A DNA stretch of 64,000 nucleotides from Agapetus fuscipes (taxonomy: Eukaryota; Arthropoda; Insecta; Trichoptera; Glossosomatidae), in the NCBI GenBank assembly GCA_951799405.1, contig OX637356.1:9695229-9759228 (forward strand), written 5' to 3'. Of the stretch, positions 11,965 through 23,305 are shown piece by piece; positions within the stretch are counted from its first letter, which is position 1; the number at the start of each line of letters is the position of its first letter. The notes below the pieces were generated by a model. That model did no database searches. It saw nothing but the letters and a program-made list of their open reading frames with translations, and was not told the DNA's origin. The position numbers and the translations under genes are program-made.

Positions 11965-12217
11965 TCGCATGCTTAATCATAAAGAGCAATAACTCAAAAA
12001 ATAAGAATGTTGGGAAATCACGTTTGAAGTTCAGACAACCAGTACAACTTGTATGAGATGAAAAAGGCGGCCGATGTTTTATTTCGGTCATATTTGTCCA
12101 AATTGAACGGCTGTCGCATTCTATGTACCTATTCTTCTTGCATTGTTCTTGCGTTTTATTACAAAATCTCGATTTTCCCAATTTTTGAGTTATTGCTCTT
12201 TATTATTAAGCGTGCGA
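11965..12217. mobile_element. Fold-back MITE, 253 bp, TA target duplication
   Basis: Inverted ends tcgca.gcttaat.ataaagagcaataactcaaaaa / ttttgagttattgctctttattattaagcgtgcga, flanked by TA on both sides (11963-11964, 12218-12219). Same family at 19419, 26287 and 63882. Open frames inside are by-products. Confidence 0.9.
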
Positions 12218-12486
12218 TATATTCGCCAAAATTTACACACGCTACAACCCAACCTTCCTGGTTGGAGGTGGGTACAACAGAGAGAGAGAGAGAGAGCTTA
12301 CATACGAAATGACAGAAGACACAACAACGTCTTCTTTTTCTATTTACTTCTGATGGCTACTATAGCTTTCTTTCTAGTTTGACAAACTGTCAGGATAAAT
12401 TCAGACCAAGGGATGTAAAGCCAGTGAATGAGTTTATATAACTAAGAAATAAACAAAAGAATGGCAGCTCTATCGTGTAAGGGATT

Positions 12487-12650
12487 GGGTCGACAGTCTC
12501 AAATGTGATCACTGCAATTATACGGCCATATTGCGTCAAGATGTAGGGCAGAGGATCCCACGTGCTTTCACTGCGCTAAAACTGGACACAACAAACAACA
12601 CAAGCAATGCATGCCCGTCAAAATGCTTCCATTGTGATCCTCTATTGCCC
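12487..12650 (+). pseudogene. Retroelement gag zinc-knuckle fragment
   Basis: With one frameshift the plus strand reads a CxxC..YGHIASRC knuckle followed by CFHCAKTGHNKQHKQC. This is the CCHC pattern of ORF1/gag nucleic-acid-binding proteins of non-LTR retroelements. No intact ORF remains. The LINE C-terminus at 12880-13195 may be the other end of the same copy. Confidence 0.7.
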
Positions 12651-12879
12651 ATTTCTGAGGTTTCAAATTGTGGGTTAAGAGTTTGACCTTTTAGAAGAGA
12701 TCGTTTGTTGTGGCACTATTTGTTTTTGCTTCTATCTGAGCACATATATCAGAAAAAGTGTTTGTTTTTGTGGCATCACAGAACTCGTGCTACGTGTGGG
12801 GATTTATGAAAGCTTTCACACGGTTTGTCTGGCGATTTCGTCGAAAACCATAGATAGCTGCAATGGCTGAAGGTCCAAG

Positions 12880-13195
12880 AGAGGTTAGAATATAAACTGT
12901 GTCTCACTGTCAATAGGGCCCTGAACAGCACGGCACCCCCATGTCTTGCTGAGCTATGTTCTGTTGACAAGGCTTCAAAACGACTACTGCACCCTGCCCT
13001 CACTGCTGTCAACAAGGTCATGGTGCCCAAAATAGTAAACACGTCAAATTTTGCAAACAGGAGCTTTGCGGTGGCCGGGTCAGTTGCCTGGAACAATTTA
13101 CCCGTCAATGTTCGACTGAGCCAACCTACCACCACCTTCAGAAAAGGACTAAAGACATTGCTGTTTTCAAGAAGCCATGGCGTCCTTGAGATGGT
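12880..13195 (+). pseudogene. L2/CR1-like LINE ORF2 C-terminus
   Basis: A continuous frame reads ALNSTAPPCLAELCSVDKAS..., then NRSFAVAGSVAWNNLPVNVR and FRKGLKTLLF. The 'FAVAG..AWN.LP..vR....F...LKT.LF' pattern is typical of L2/CR1-type polyprotein ends. It breaks off where a palindromic MITE begins. Confidence 0.8.
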
Positions 13196-13201
13196 CCTGA
13201 G

Positions 13202-13376
13202 CTGGAAGTCTCATCATCACGGTAATTCTTACCTACCGAATATCGGTAATATGTGTGTGAAGAGTAATCATCTGTTCACTTGCGGCCATCTTGGATTGAC
13301 AGGTCTTCATACAAATATTACCGTTATTTGGTAGGTAAGAATTACCGTGGTGATGAGTCTTCCGGCGCCACAGGAA
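13202..13376. repeat. Palindromic MITE E, complete
   Basis: Arms ctggaagtctcatcatcacgg... and ...ccgtggtgatgagtcttccgg around the gcggccatcttggattgac centre. Confidence 0.9.
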
Positions 13377-13683
13377 ACAAGTCATCCATCATCAATCAAT
13401 CTACTGAACAAAAATAATTCCGTGTAAAAATGGCGTTAAGTGCAGTGTTCGCGGTGATTGTTCGGGCATAGCGCTCGCACAGCGTGAACAGCGCGCTACA
13501 CCTGTTAGCCAAAACCCCAAATATCGCGGAGTCACATGGAATTGCTCAGACAGACCGAGTGCGCGATCTCGCGGCTCACAGGGGAAGTAGCCCGTGCCGG
13601 AGTGCGGCGGGAACATAATATTATTATTATACACACCATATTATATTATTGCTACGATTTACTTTAAAATAACACTTCACTTG

Positions 13684-13912
13684 ACCGGTCCGTAGTTCAG
13701 TGGTAACACTTCGGACTCTGAATGGAAGGTTGTGGGTTCGGATCCCGGCGGAGCACAAAAAATTTACCATTTATATTTTCAAATTTGCTCTTCGCTGGGT
13801 TGAAAAATTCATAACCCTTTACCAATGACCGGTCACCAAAGGTCCATCCAGCCTTACAGCAGCTCGGTCTTGCTTGAGAATTGGCGCTTTGTAGCGACGA
13901 CGACCAAGCTCG
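13684..13912 (+). repeat. SINE C, 3' truncated, fused to SINE B
   Basis: Head and body are intact up to gaccaagctcgta, where the sequence switches at tRNA position ~8 into SINE B (tagctcaattgg). The LINE-type tail is missing. Confidence 0.9.
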
Positions 13913-14176
13913 TATAGCTCAATTGGTAGAATGCTTACATTGCATGCCGAGAGCAAGGGTTCGATCTCAAGGTTTACTTAGCCTTCACAAGAAATGAGAA
14001 CCAGCCCCCCCGGGAGCTGGGAAACCCCCCCTTCAACTGAAAGTGGTTGGTGTGAGGCCGGCCCCTTTACCTGTAAAAATAAATAGGTTCAACTCGCCAC
14101 ATGCGACCTCTTCGGGGATAACGCTGGTAAGAAGTTACACTATATGTGTAGCGTAGTTACGTTTTGCGTTGCGTTT
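13913..14176 (+). repeat. SINE B copy with TTGCG-type tail
   Basis: tagctcaattggtagaatgc...gggttcgatctca, body (cttcaactgaaagtgg) and the gtgtagc.tagttacg...ttgcgttgcg end. Confidence 0.9.
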
Positions 14177-14179
14177 TCC

Positions 14180-14920
14180 GTGGAATTTATTTTGAACAAT
14201 TTATTTGCGAAAGCACGGTAATAAGTTACACTATATGTGTAGCTTAGACGAGTTTGCCGGAGTTCGATATGGGATGAATTAGGTACAATGGGAAGAATCA
14301 AAAGAAAATCATAAGAAGAACATCATAAGAAAAAGAAGAGGCTATATTGCAAACAGAAGAATAATTCAAAACTTAATTAGGCCAATCTTTGAGATTAAGG
14401 TTACACTCAAGAATACCACCATATTGATTTAAGTCCATGACGTTGCAAAAGTCTAACAATGGTGTATTTGGCTCGTATAATTATTTGCATACATAATCTC
14501 TCTCTTATCGTTGTCTGATTGAAACGTGTTCTTCTTTTGTTTCCCCTCTGTTCCCACATCAATCACACAATCTCTTCTCTGTCCACTCTTGGAGGTAGGC
14601 CTCGCACAATCCTTTAATACGAAGTATACATTTGATGAATAAACGTAACATTGTACCTATACAGAAATATTGTTCCCCCAGTGCTTGTCTACCATTTGAT
14701 TCAAAGATGACCTTTTAAATGAAGTGGTCTTCAAAATCACATTCTACACAATCTGAGCTAAGAAAAAAACATAGTACAACAAACATGCTGCATTTGTACT
14801 TATAAAATAAACCAAACATCACCTCACCAAAAGGGCCTTTAAATCAACAATATACGAAATTAAAAATGTCTCACATTTAAAACATGCTTCAAAGGAATGA
14901 TAGACCTTGTATTATATTTT
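14180..14920. other. AT-rich region, no gene seen
   Basis: Only a short extra SINE B tail trace near 14220-14250. Confidence 0.45.
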
Positions 14921-15145
14921 ATAACCTAAGTCGCAAATATAAATTGACATTTCAGATTCATATTAAATGTATTCCCAGAAGTAGACACGTAGGTATAAGT
15001 TCTCGCTTACACGTGCTGCGTGTACTTACAAAATAAACCCAAATCGCAAAAGAACATAAACCAACTCTCGGCCTTTCCTGATGCAGGGGTGACATTGATA
15101 AATCGTTTTTACAGCATGGATAGTCAGCCTCATACCAAACTATTT
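14920..15145 (-). repeat. Repeat A copy
   Basis: Inverted body with cccagaagtagacacg, ctgatgcaggggtgacatt and gcctcataccaaact. Confidence 0.85.
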
Positions 15146-15730
15146 ATTTAGTCAAAGAACAAAAATTATATAATACATTATTGATCATATGAAAAACAGT
15201 TAAAATTTAAAAAAAAACTGAAGATTTAACATAAGGAAGAAAAAAACATTTACTTAGCAAAATGCGTAAGAACAAACTTGAACAGTATTTTAAATGTTAG
15301 CATACTACCCACACACAATTGTAAGAAGTGCGTCCTTTTCATTCAGTATAAAGTGGCTATGCTAACGTTGAAAATACTAGACCTAAGCAGAGACACGGCA
15401 GGCTTCCATTTGTAAGCATCAAAACCCAATTAAACGCTGACCTTTTGTAATTTTTTTGCTGTTGTTTTTAAACGTCATAAAATCAGACGTGTAATAAATC
15501 ACATCTCAATTAACTGGGCTCTGTAAACTGGATATCAAACAACTCGGCAGCCTAGCAACGGATAGCTAGGCAAGAGCTAAATGTAGCGAGACGTGTGGTG
15601 AGCTATGATATGTACCAAGCAGGGACGCGTATTCTATAGAGGCATGGTAGGTAATGAAGGATATAACACAGTTCTAAACTGCTGTGCTAAATTCATATCC
15701 CAAGTTGCTGTTCTAAATTACTGTCCTCAG

Positions 15731-15962
15731 TTTCCTTGACTTATAGGTTGGAATGAGGCTGATACAAACTGTAAAACATGGTTCACTTTACCAATGTCAC
15801 CCCTGTTTCAGGGAAGGTCGTTAAAAGTTTCAGGTTTGGTTTTAATTTGTAAGTACACATGCAGCATTTGTAAGCGCTAAGTTACACGTGTCTGTTTGTG
15901 GGCATATATTGTATATGATTTTTAAATGTTAATATGTTGTTCAACTTAGATTATAGATTATG
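15731..15962 (+). repeat. Repeat A copy
   Basis: tccttgacttataggttgg...cacccctgtttcaggg...cttagattatagatta. Confidence 0.88.
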
Positions 15963-16009
15963 GTTACTATCCTAAACTTAAGTCCATACGCTATTGTCCT
16001 TAAACTACT

Positions 16010-16320
16010 GTCCCACACTACAGACTGTTCTAAACATCTATGCAAAAACATTTATACCCAAATATCTCGCTGATTTAATCAAACCAGTCACCCTCGGCAA
16101 AAAAAGCCTAACACTGCGCTCGGCTGAGACTGGAGCCAAATCAAAGATTGAAGAACCGATAAGAAGAGTTAACACAATGTTTGGATAGCGTGCATTTGCA
16201 GTTGCTGGTCCTCTGGCCTGGAACCACCTGCCACATCATGTGAGAGAGCTAGAGGACCATGAAAAGTTCCGGAAAGCACTGAAGACAACCAAATTTCTGG
16301 CATCATTTGCATAAGCGCCC
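16010..16320 (+). pseudogene. L2/CR1-like LINE ORF2 C-terminus, stop-containing
   Basis: The plus strand reads FIPKYLADLIKPVTLGKKSL, a stop at 16186, then RAFAVAGPLAWNHLPHHVR and FRKALKTTKFL. Same protein region as 12880-13195, from a different subfamily. Confidence 0.8.
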
Positions 16321-16434
16321 TTAGAGTGACTACATGCGAAACGGCGCTATAAAGAAATCATCAACTCATCATCATCATGCTAAGTTACTGTACTGAGCAT
16401 CCTCCCTTAACCTACCTACTGAGCTATCGACTGG

Positions 16435-17035
16435 ACTGCTAACTAACTACTAATGGACTGCTGCTACTAACTACTAGCTACTAACTACAAACTATTTAGT
16501 ACTAACTACTAACCAATTACTACTAACTTCTAACAACTAGCTAATAACTACTAACTACTAACTATTTAGTACTAGCTACTAACTACTTACTATTTAGTAC
16601 TAGCTACTAACTACTAACTATTTAGTACTAACTACTAGCTACCAGTGGCGAAGGGTGCCATACAACTCGATTCCCATCGGCTTTCCTTTTAAAATGAGGC
16701 AATAAAGTAGTTAAAAAATATAGGCACAAAGTAAAAAAATATATTTAAAACCAAAGAAACAATACGTATTTCGTCTCCATTGAAACCATGCAGTCTACTT
16801 TATTATCATTTTTGCCTCATTTTAAAAGGGAAACCGATGGGAATCGAGTTGTATGGCATCCTTCACCACTGCTAGCTACTAACTACTAACCAATTACTAC
16901 TAACTTCTAACTACTAACTACTAACTATTTAGTACTAACTACTAACTATTTAGTACTAACTACTAACTATTTAGTACTAACTACTAACTACGAGCCACTA
17001 ACTACTAACCACTCACCACCAGCAACTTAACATTT
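16435..17035 (+). repeat. ACTAACT-type simple tandem repeat, interrupted by a hAT MITE
   Basis: Long imperfect runs of actaactacta and tatttagtactaactac on both sides of 16643-16871. Confidence 0.92.
16643..16871. mobile_element. hAT-type MITE F, 229 bp, 8-bp TSD CTAGCTAC
   Basis: Terminal inverted repeats CAGTGGCGAAGGGTGCC... and ...CACCACTG; perfect 8-bp duplications at 16635-16642 and 16872-16879 fit hAT integration. Confidence 0.93.
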
Positions 17036-17084
17036 TCTACGCACTGTCCTCGTGTGCAGCAAGTACAAGTACAAGTACGTTTAG

Positions 17085-17230
17085 CAGAAATTCCAATCAG
17101 CCGGCCGTCTCCTCCGTATTGGGGGCAGGCGGCGCGGGGCCCGGACTGAGACGGCGGGCAAGGCCGGTAATTGGAGGGCGCGGGCATTCAAACAAAACCA
17201 CGCGGACGCGCTGCGCTGACTGATCGACGA
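17085..17230. promoter_or_regulatory. GC-rich patch of unknown role
   Basis: CpG-rich stretch (ggcggcgcggggcccgg, cgcggacgcgctgcgctg) in AT-rich surroundings. Could be a promoter or a GC-rich repeat; no convincing coding frame. Confidence 0.25.
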
Positions 17231-17300
17231 TTCGCCTTTTTTTTTTTGGCAAGTGGAACCTATTTATTTTTACATGTAAGAGGCCAGCCACTTGTGAGGC
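17231..17300 (-). repeat. SINE B fragment
   Basis: ggcaagtggaacctatttatttttacatgtaag matches the inverted 3' body of SINE B. Confidence 0.7.
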
Positions 17301-17310
17301 GGTTAGTTTC

Positions 17311-17560
17311 TTAATAGGTTGGTATGCGGCTGACCACCCATGCGTAGAAAAATGTTCACTTTGCCAATGTCACCCCTGTTTCAGAGAATCTCGGCAAGAT
17401 TTGCAGGGTGTATGTTAATTTGAGACTCGTTTTTTTTTACTTTGTAGGTTCACATGCGGCATGTGCAAGTGCGAACTTATTCGTGTCTGCTTTTGAGAAT
17501 GTATATAATGTGAATCCCTAATGTTACATTTCTTTGCAACTTAGGTTAGATTAGATACAG
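17311..17560 (+). repeat. Repeat A copy
   Basis: ataggttggtatgcggctgacc...cacccctgtttcag...cttaggttagattagat. Confidence 0.9.
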
Positions 17561-17904
17561 TTAAAATGGATTCTTCTCAAATTTCATAGACAATAAACAG
17601 GCATTCATTGGGATAGACAACGTTGTGTCATCAGACGGCCGGCTTATTAGTGGAAATGCCAATAAATATTTGTCAATGGTAGCTAAGGACCGTAGTCCCA
17701 TTCAAATGTGATGTTTGCGCGCTGAAAAAGAAGTTCTTAATTCAAATTTGTCCATTGTGACGTCACACGGTCGAGTTGCGCGGGAAAAGGCAAACAAATA
17801 CTTTGTTATTGGTTGCTACGGATCCTAGTTACACACAAGTGCAACGCTTGCTGGTTACATTGTTTCGAGCCCTGATGCTCAGGTTAGAAATAGGTTTCCA
17901 TTCG

Positions 17905-18072
17905 CACTAAATGTGTCAGAAATTATTTCCTAATCCGGTATTTTCATAGTCCCTGCAAGGTTCACTCAGCCTTCAAAAGAAATAAGAACCTTTTCATCTG
18001 GGAGCAGGACTAAACCGTCACTAGTAAAGTTGTTAGCGCAAGGCTGGGTACCTTACGTGTAAAAAAATAGGT
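17905..18072 (+). repeat. SINE B fragment, diverged
   Basis: gtcagaaattatttccta..., ttcactcagccttc.aaagaaat and cttacgtgtaaaaaaataggt match the SINE B body. Confidence 0.7.
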
Positions 18073-18078
18073 GTTTCT

Positions 18079-18332
18079 TAATCTAAATCTAAATTGCAAA
18101 GATATATATCATTTGAGATTCATATTAAATGCATTCCCACAAGCAGACACGTATAAGTTCGCGCTAACACATGACGCATGTGGACCTACAATATAAAAAA
18201 AAAACTCAAATTAACATACGCCCTGCAACTCTTGCCAACCTTCCCTGAAACAGGGGTGACATTGGCAAAGTGAACCAGTTTTTACAGTATGGGTGGCCAG
18301 CCTCATACCAACCTATAAGTCAAGGAGTTAAT
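18079..18332 (-). repeat. Repeat A copy
   Basis: Inverted copy running to cataccaacctataagtcaaggag. Confidence 0.92.
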
Positions 18333-18834
18333 TAGGTATATATATAGGTACTATAGATATGTGCAGACAAGCTGTGTTTTTGTTGTATACTTTTGCCTCA
18401 ATGGACTGCTCGCTCCTTGCCGCTTCGTCACCTTCACAGATCTGCCCTGCTAATTGTAAATGCAATAAATCGGCAATTTGAGATGTTCACTTTTTTGCAA
18501 AAATGACATCTCCTGGGCTTAATATATTATATGTATAAAAAAAAAAAACCATGTTTGTTTTTATTAGAACTTTGTGTTTTATTTGAGAAAAAACGCATTA
18601 CTAACACACAGGATCTGCAGCATTCGTTTATCTCCAAACTGTCATTTTGCAAGTACTGCGTTTGCAATTAGCAGGGCAGAGATGTGCTTCATAGATTTTC
18701 AAAATTACGAGTAGTCTCCAGCACAAGCTTCCAAAAACAAATAAAAAATCGCCGACCTCAGATTGTGTTCATGTTATTTTAGCCTTGGCCGTGCGAGTGT
18801 GTCCATTTTTCCATGTGCGAAAAAAACCTGAGCA

Positions 18835-19015
18835 AAAAGAGGTTCCGTTACCGCATGCGGCCGGCCACCTCCTCGGCGGCCATCTTGTGTGACGCAAGTC
18901 CGCCATCTTGTTCTAATTTTTTTCGCAAATGGCGGATGCGCGCGCACACACGGGGAATCGGCTCGCTTTTCACACGCTTTCGGCGGGAAATCGAAAGCGA
19001 ATCCGAATTTGTGAA
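18835..19015. promoter_or_regulatory. GC-rich patch with GCCATCTTG motifs
   Basis: Two GCCATCTTG (YY1/Pho-like) motifs and an inverted ATGGCGG within about 60 bp, in CpG-rich sequence. Possibly promoter-like; an open frame across it is not convincing. Confidence 0.3.
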
Positions 19016-19145
19016 ATTTTAGTGCATGCCATTTTTTGTATCATTCTTTACTTGTTCTCTGAATTATGTAAATCAGTATAATTTTAGGTTTTTTAACGTA
19101 TTATTTTTATATGGGTACTTGTAAAATGCAATTCATTATTTGTGT

Positions 19146-19345
19146 ATAAGTTTACTCAGCCTTCACAAGAAATGAGAACCAGCCCTCTCGGGAGCTGGGA
19201 AACCCCCACTTCAACAGAAGTGGTAGGCGTAAGGCCAGCCCCCTTATTTGTAAAAATAAATAGGTTCAACTCGCCACATGCGACCCCTTCGAGGATAACG
19301 CGGCAAGAAGTTACACTATGCGTGTAGCTTAGTGTCCCTTAACTT
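19146..19345 (+). repeat. SINE B, 5' truncated
   Basis: From agtttactcagccttcacaagaaatgag to the tacactatgcgtgtagcttag end. Confidence 0.9.
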
Positions 19346-19418
19346 ATAGGTCAAGGGTTACAGAGCGAATGTTCATTTGAGATTGGGGTTTTATGTTATA
19401 CATTACACATCTGACATG

Positions 19419-19667
19419 TCGCACGTTTAATAATAAAGAGCAATAACTCAAAAAACATGAATGTTGGGAAATTACGTTTGAAGTTCAGACAGCCAGTACA
19501 ACTTGTATGGGATGAAAAAGGCGGCCGATGCTTAATCTCGGTCATCTTCGTCCAAATTGAACGGCTGTCGCATTCTACCTATTCTTCTCGCATTGTTCTT
19601 GCGTTTTATTACAAAATCTCGATTTTCCCAACTTTCGAGTTATTTCTCTTTATTATTAAACGTGCGA
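19419..19667. mobile_element. Fold-back MITE, 249 bp, inserted in repeat A
   Basis: Ends tcgcacgtttaataataaag / ctttattattaaacgtgcga, flanked by TG on both sides; the host repeat A sequence (catg|tgtaagcgcgaac) resumes directly. Confidence 0.92.
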
Positions 19668-20404
19668 TGTGTAAGCGCGAACTTATACTTTTCTGCTAAT
19701 GGGAATGTCGCCACTGGACAATCCTTTTCGGTCACTTGTCATGGTATCTTCGCAAGCGCTAGCAAACTCCAACTTGGATTGATATCTAAAGTGTAAGGAA
19801 TTTAGCAGAATGGTGCTTCAGCTTTCGAATGCCAGGGGGCATGCCTCTTGGGGGGCCAACAACTTGATGAAGACAACACCTTCTCTCAGGGTCAGTCTCC
19901 CCTCCACTGACCCACGCCCTGTATATCCATCCCATCCGGGGATGTGCCACAGGACTCGCATGCAAAAGTTATGTGAGATGCGAGTGGCAGAAGCTACACT
20001 TTCCCAAGTGTTTACACAAAGCAAAGGAGGCTCAGAAAGCACTGATGAAGACAGAATCTTTGCGACTTGGATTACAGATCCCAGATGAGCAGCAGCTTAA
20101 TCAAATTAGTGGAAAGGCAGAGTGGCTTAAGTGTGTCCGCCACCGCATTCCGCGAAACCAAAATACACTCGGAAAAAACATGTCGGACGGCATTTCTCGC
20201 ATCTATTGGAAGCATAACATCCTACCAATTGGGTGGCGAGTTGCCGAGCCATGATACCGCGGACAAACCAGTAACTCGAGTGTCAAACTCGGCGCTTACA
20301 CCAGAGGTCCCCAAAGTCTGCTGAATTCAGTTTCTTAGGCCATGATTTTGAAATGTTTTATCAGCTATTCTTGATAAATTTCGCACACTTCCGTATTAAT
20401 AGTA

Positions 20405-20610
20405 GGATGATTTATTTGGTGAGCGCTGTTTTTGTGTGTATCACACCTCAAGAGCCCTCTACGAGCTTGGTTGTCGCTGTAGAAAGCGCCAATTCTCAAG
20501 CAAGACCCAATTGTTGTAAGGTTGGATGGATCTTTCAGTGACCGGGCTTTGGTAAAAGTTTATGATTTTTTCAACCCAGCGAAGAGCACATTTGCAAATA
20601 TTGTAGTGTT
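20405..20610 (-). repeat. SINE C2 (alternative tail), head missing
   Basis: The inverted tail gatttatttggtgagcgctgtttttgtgtg is followed by the inverted C body up to gcgaagagcacatttgc. Confidence 0.88.
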
Positions 20611-20944
20611 TTTGGGTTCGGAAAGTCTCTTAATTAAAACATACAGGTCTTCTTTCAGGATCTTTATTTTCACTTAATTTATTTTTAAAATTTATACTTA
20701 TTTTTAACACTCCTTATATACTGCAGTGACAGAAGTCTCTAGGAGCTAATTTGCCATCAAAACTCTCGATCATTCTACCAACTTCAAGAGTACAAAAGGA
20801 TCATTTAATTTCTAGATTTCTTAAGCGTATAATTATTGCTACCTACGGTGTACACCTATATTAATCTACTTTTGACGTAATACTAAAATAACTATCACTA
20901 CCTACAAACGATGTACACCTTTATTAATCTACTATTTACATAAC

Positions 20945-21042
20945 AACATAAATGGTATATTTTTGTGCTCCGCCGGGATTCGAATCCATAACCTTCCATT
21001 TACGAGTCTGAAGTGCAGCCACTAGACTACGGACCGGTCCAT
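20945..21042 (-). repeat. SINE C head fragment
   Basis: Inverted tRNA-like head gtgctccgccgggattcgaat...ctacggaccggtcc. Confidence 0.88.
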
Positions 21043-21527
21043 ATTTCCTTTTGCTTTGGGTAAATAGCCTATCACTACGTTTAAGATGTTAGTTTATCCG
21101 AAGATGGCCAAGAGTTCGAAATCGGTCAAAACTCATTATGTATTTGTTTAATTGACAAAAATCTTCTAAATTCTTCTTCACGCTACTCGTGATCTAGCAA
21201 CGGTGCCACCTGAGGTATGCTATTAGCTTCAAGAACATCGAACCACTTACTTTTAGAGTCATACGCACGCCTCTGACCCAGAAGTTGTTTTGTCATGTCG
21301 TCGCTTTTTACTTCATGAAAGGCCTTCCTCCACTTGAGAACATGTAAAGCTTTGTATTAACTTCCATGTCCTGGGAGTGCCTCTGATACAGGACGGGTAT
21401 GAGGAGGGTTTAGGTGTACATGTTTCGTAGACCCCTTCAAAATGCTTAAGTTTTCAATCATCGTCATCATTAGTGGTTAGTTTTAGGAGGTTACTTTTAA
21501 AACATTTTTTTCATAGTGACCAAAGTC

Positions 21528-21607
21528 GACGGTATGGTCAAGCGGATAAGGCGTAGGAACTCGAATTATCGTTTTAAAAACTAGCGTAAGTTCAAGTCCC
21601 GCCATGT
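21528..21607 (+). pseudogene. tRNA-like sequence (Ser/Leu-like, degenerate)
   Basis: ggtatggtcaagcggataaggcg gives a D-arm/A box, actcgaatt resembles a CGA anticodon loop, and aagttcaagtcccgcc a T-arm/B box. The acceptor ends do not pair well, so a pseudogene or SINE head is more likely than a working tRNA. Confidence 0.5.
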
Positions 21608-21644
21608 CCTTACGACGATAACTTTGATCCTGGTTCAAAAGATG

Positions 21645-21993
21645 TATTACAACGCAACGCAACGCAACTAAACTACACATATAGTGTAACTTCTTGCCGC
21701 GTTATCCCCGAAGGGGTCGCATGTGGCGAGTTGAACCTATTTATTTTTACAGGTAAGGGGGCCGGCCTTACGCCAACCACTTCAGTTGAAGTGGGGGTTT
21801 CCCAGCTCCCGAGAGAGTTGGTACTCATTTCTTGTGAAGGCTGAGTAAACCTTGCCGGTATTTTTATTTTAGGGTTTGAAATAAACACCGAAACGGGAAA
21901 TCATTTCTGACACCCTCGCGCTCGGTGGGATTCGAACCCGAGCTCACGGCATGGAATGCAAGCACTCTACCAACTGAGCTATCGACCGGACCT
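21645..21993 (-). repeat. SINE B, full length
   Basis: The reference copy here: inverted TTGCG-type tail (caacgcaacgcaac), body, and an intact tRNA-like head ending ctgagctatcgaccggac. Confidence 0.95.
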
Positions 21994-22494
21994 GTATTAA
22001 AAATAATAAATAAAAACTTTAATTGAAAAAAGATAGGTTATTGCATTCCTCTTCACAAATTTATTATTATTGGCTACTAATTTGTATTTTTTTTTTGTTT
22101 TGCTTTGTTTTGGGGGTCTATGTAATTTAACTTTGAAAAGCACTTGTTTTAATCAAAAACAGCGTTTTACTCCTACCGAAATGTATGCGGAAACTAAAAT
22201 GTCCAAGTGGCGCTCTCTCAGTTTCCATACATGGCTGAGTTTAAGCGTAGTGCTTTATACTTGGAGTGGGAACTGATGCGAGCGAACCCAAAAAAAAAGA
22301 ATCGTAGCGTTACTTCCTCCCATCTGCATAGCGTAGCCCACTTGTCACATACCGCCAAGCCGAATGACCTACTTCGGTTTTTTGACCAAAATATTGGAGT
22401 TGGAGCGTTCCGAAAATTCCCTTTGATGACGTCACTATTCTATGTGTCTAGTGTCCTTCATCTTCTTATTGAATGGCTGTACAACCCAAATCGA

Positions 22495-22968
22495 CCCTTT
22501 TTTTTTTTTTTAAAGAAATCCTGTGATGGAGATTTCCTAGATTATAGAGACTCTAGGGGTCTATGACACTTGTTGTAGTGCCGCAGAGGTGAACGAGCTT
22601 GATCGTCGCTACAAAGCGCCAATAGTCAAGCAAGACCCAAGTGATGTAAGGCTGGATGGACCTTTTTAGTGACCGGTCTTTGGTAAAGGTTTTATGTTTT
22701 TTTTCAACACAGCGAAGTGCATATTTTTTTATTTTTTTTAAAGGAATCCTGTGCGGGAGGCTCCTCAATTCTTGTGAGTTAGTATTTGGTAATATTAAAA
22801 ATATATATTTGTGTGCTCCGCCGGGATCCGAATACACAACCTTCCATTAACGAGTCCGAAGTGTTGCCACTGAACTACGGGCTGGTCCAAGATGCCAACG
22901 ACACGCGGGGTCAACCATTCAAGTAGCATCCGCGCCCAAGGTGCTTTCAACAAGGTGTCGCCGTTGAC
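22495..22968 (-). repeat. Composite SINE: 5S-derived module + SINE C, with nested LINE-tail fragment
   Basis: On the minus strand: a 5S rRNA-like piece (22968-22892, internal deletions), the junction atcttggacc, the SINE C head, then the body and poly(A) tail. A short LINE-type tail (about 22728-22790, ending in its own A-run) is nested inside. Confidence 0.85.
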
Positions 22969-23010
22969 AAACGTATCGCCTTACAGCTTTTAAGCAATAG
23001 GTCACTTTTG

Positions 23011-23305
23011 TGACCGCTCCGTAGTCTAGTGGCTAGCACTTTGGACCATAAATGGACGATAGATGGTTCGAATCCCGGCAGTGCACAATAATATATACCA
23101 TTTATATTTCCAAATATGCTCTTCGCTAGGTTAAAAAATTCACATACAGGTACCTTTTCCAAAGACCGGTCACCAAAGATCTATCCAGCCTTACAACAAC
23201 TGGGTCTTGCTTGAGAATTGGCGCTTTTTATAGCGACGACCAAGCTCACAGAGGGCTTTTGAGGTGTGATACACACAAAAACAGCGCTCACCAAATAAAT
23301 CATCC
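23011..23305 (+). repeat. SINE C2, full length
   Basis: Head ctccgtagtctagtggctagc...ggttcgaatcccgg, C body, then the C2 tail gaggtgtgatacacacaaaaacagcgctcacc. Confidence 0.9.

Noticed and set aside
12049..12382. ORFs in the fold-back MITE (also 19457-19796, 26180-26485)
   Set aside because: They recur in each MITE copy and on both strands because of the palindrome; no transposase likeness.
21645..21993. Working tRNA genes at SINE heads (also 10278, 9350)
   Set aside because: A and B boxes are present but stems are imperfect and each head is followed by the same family body.
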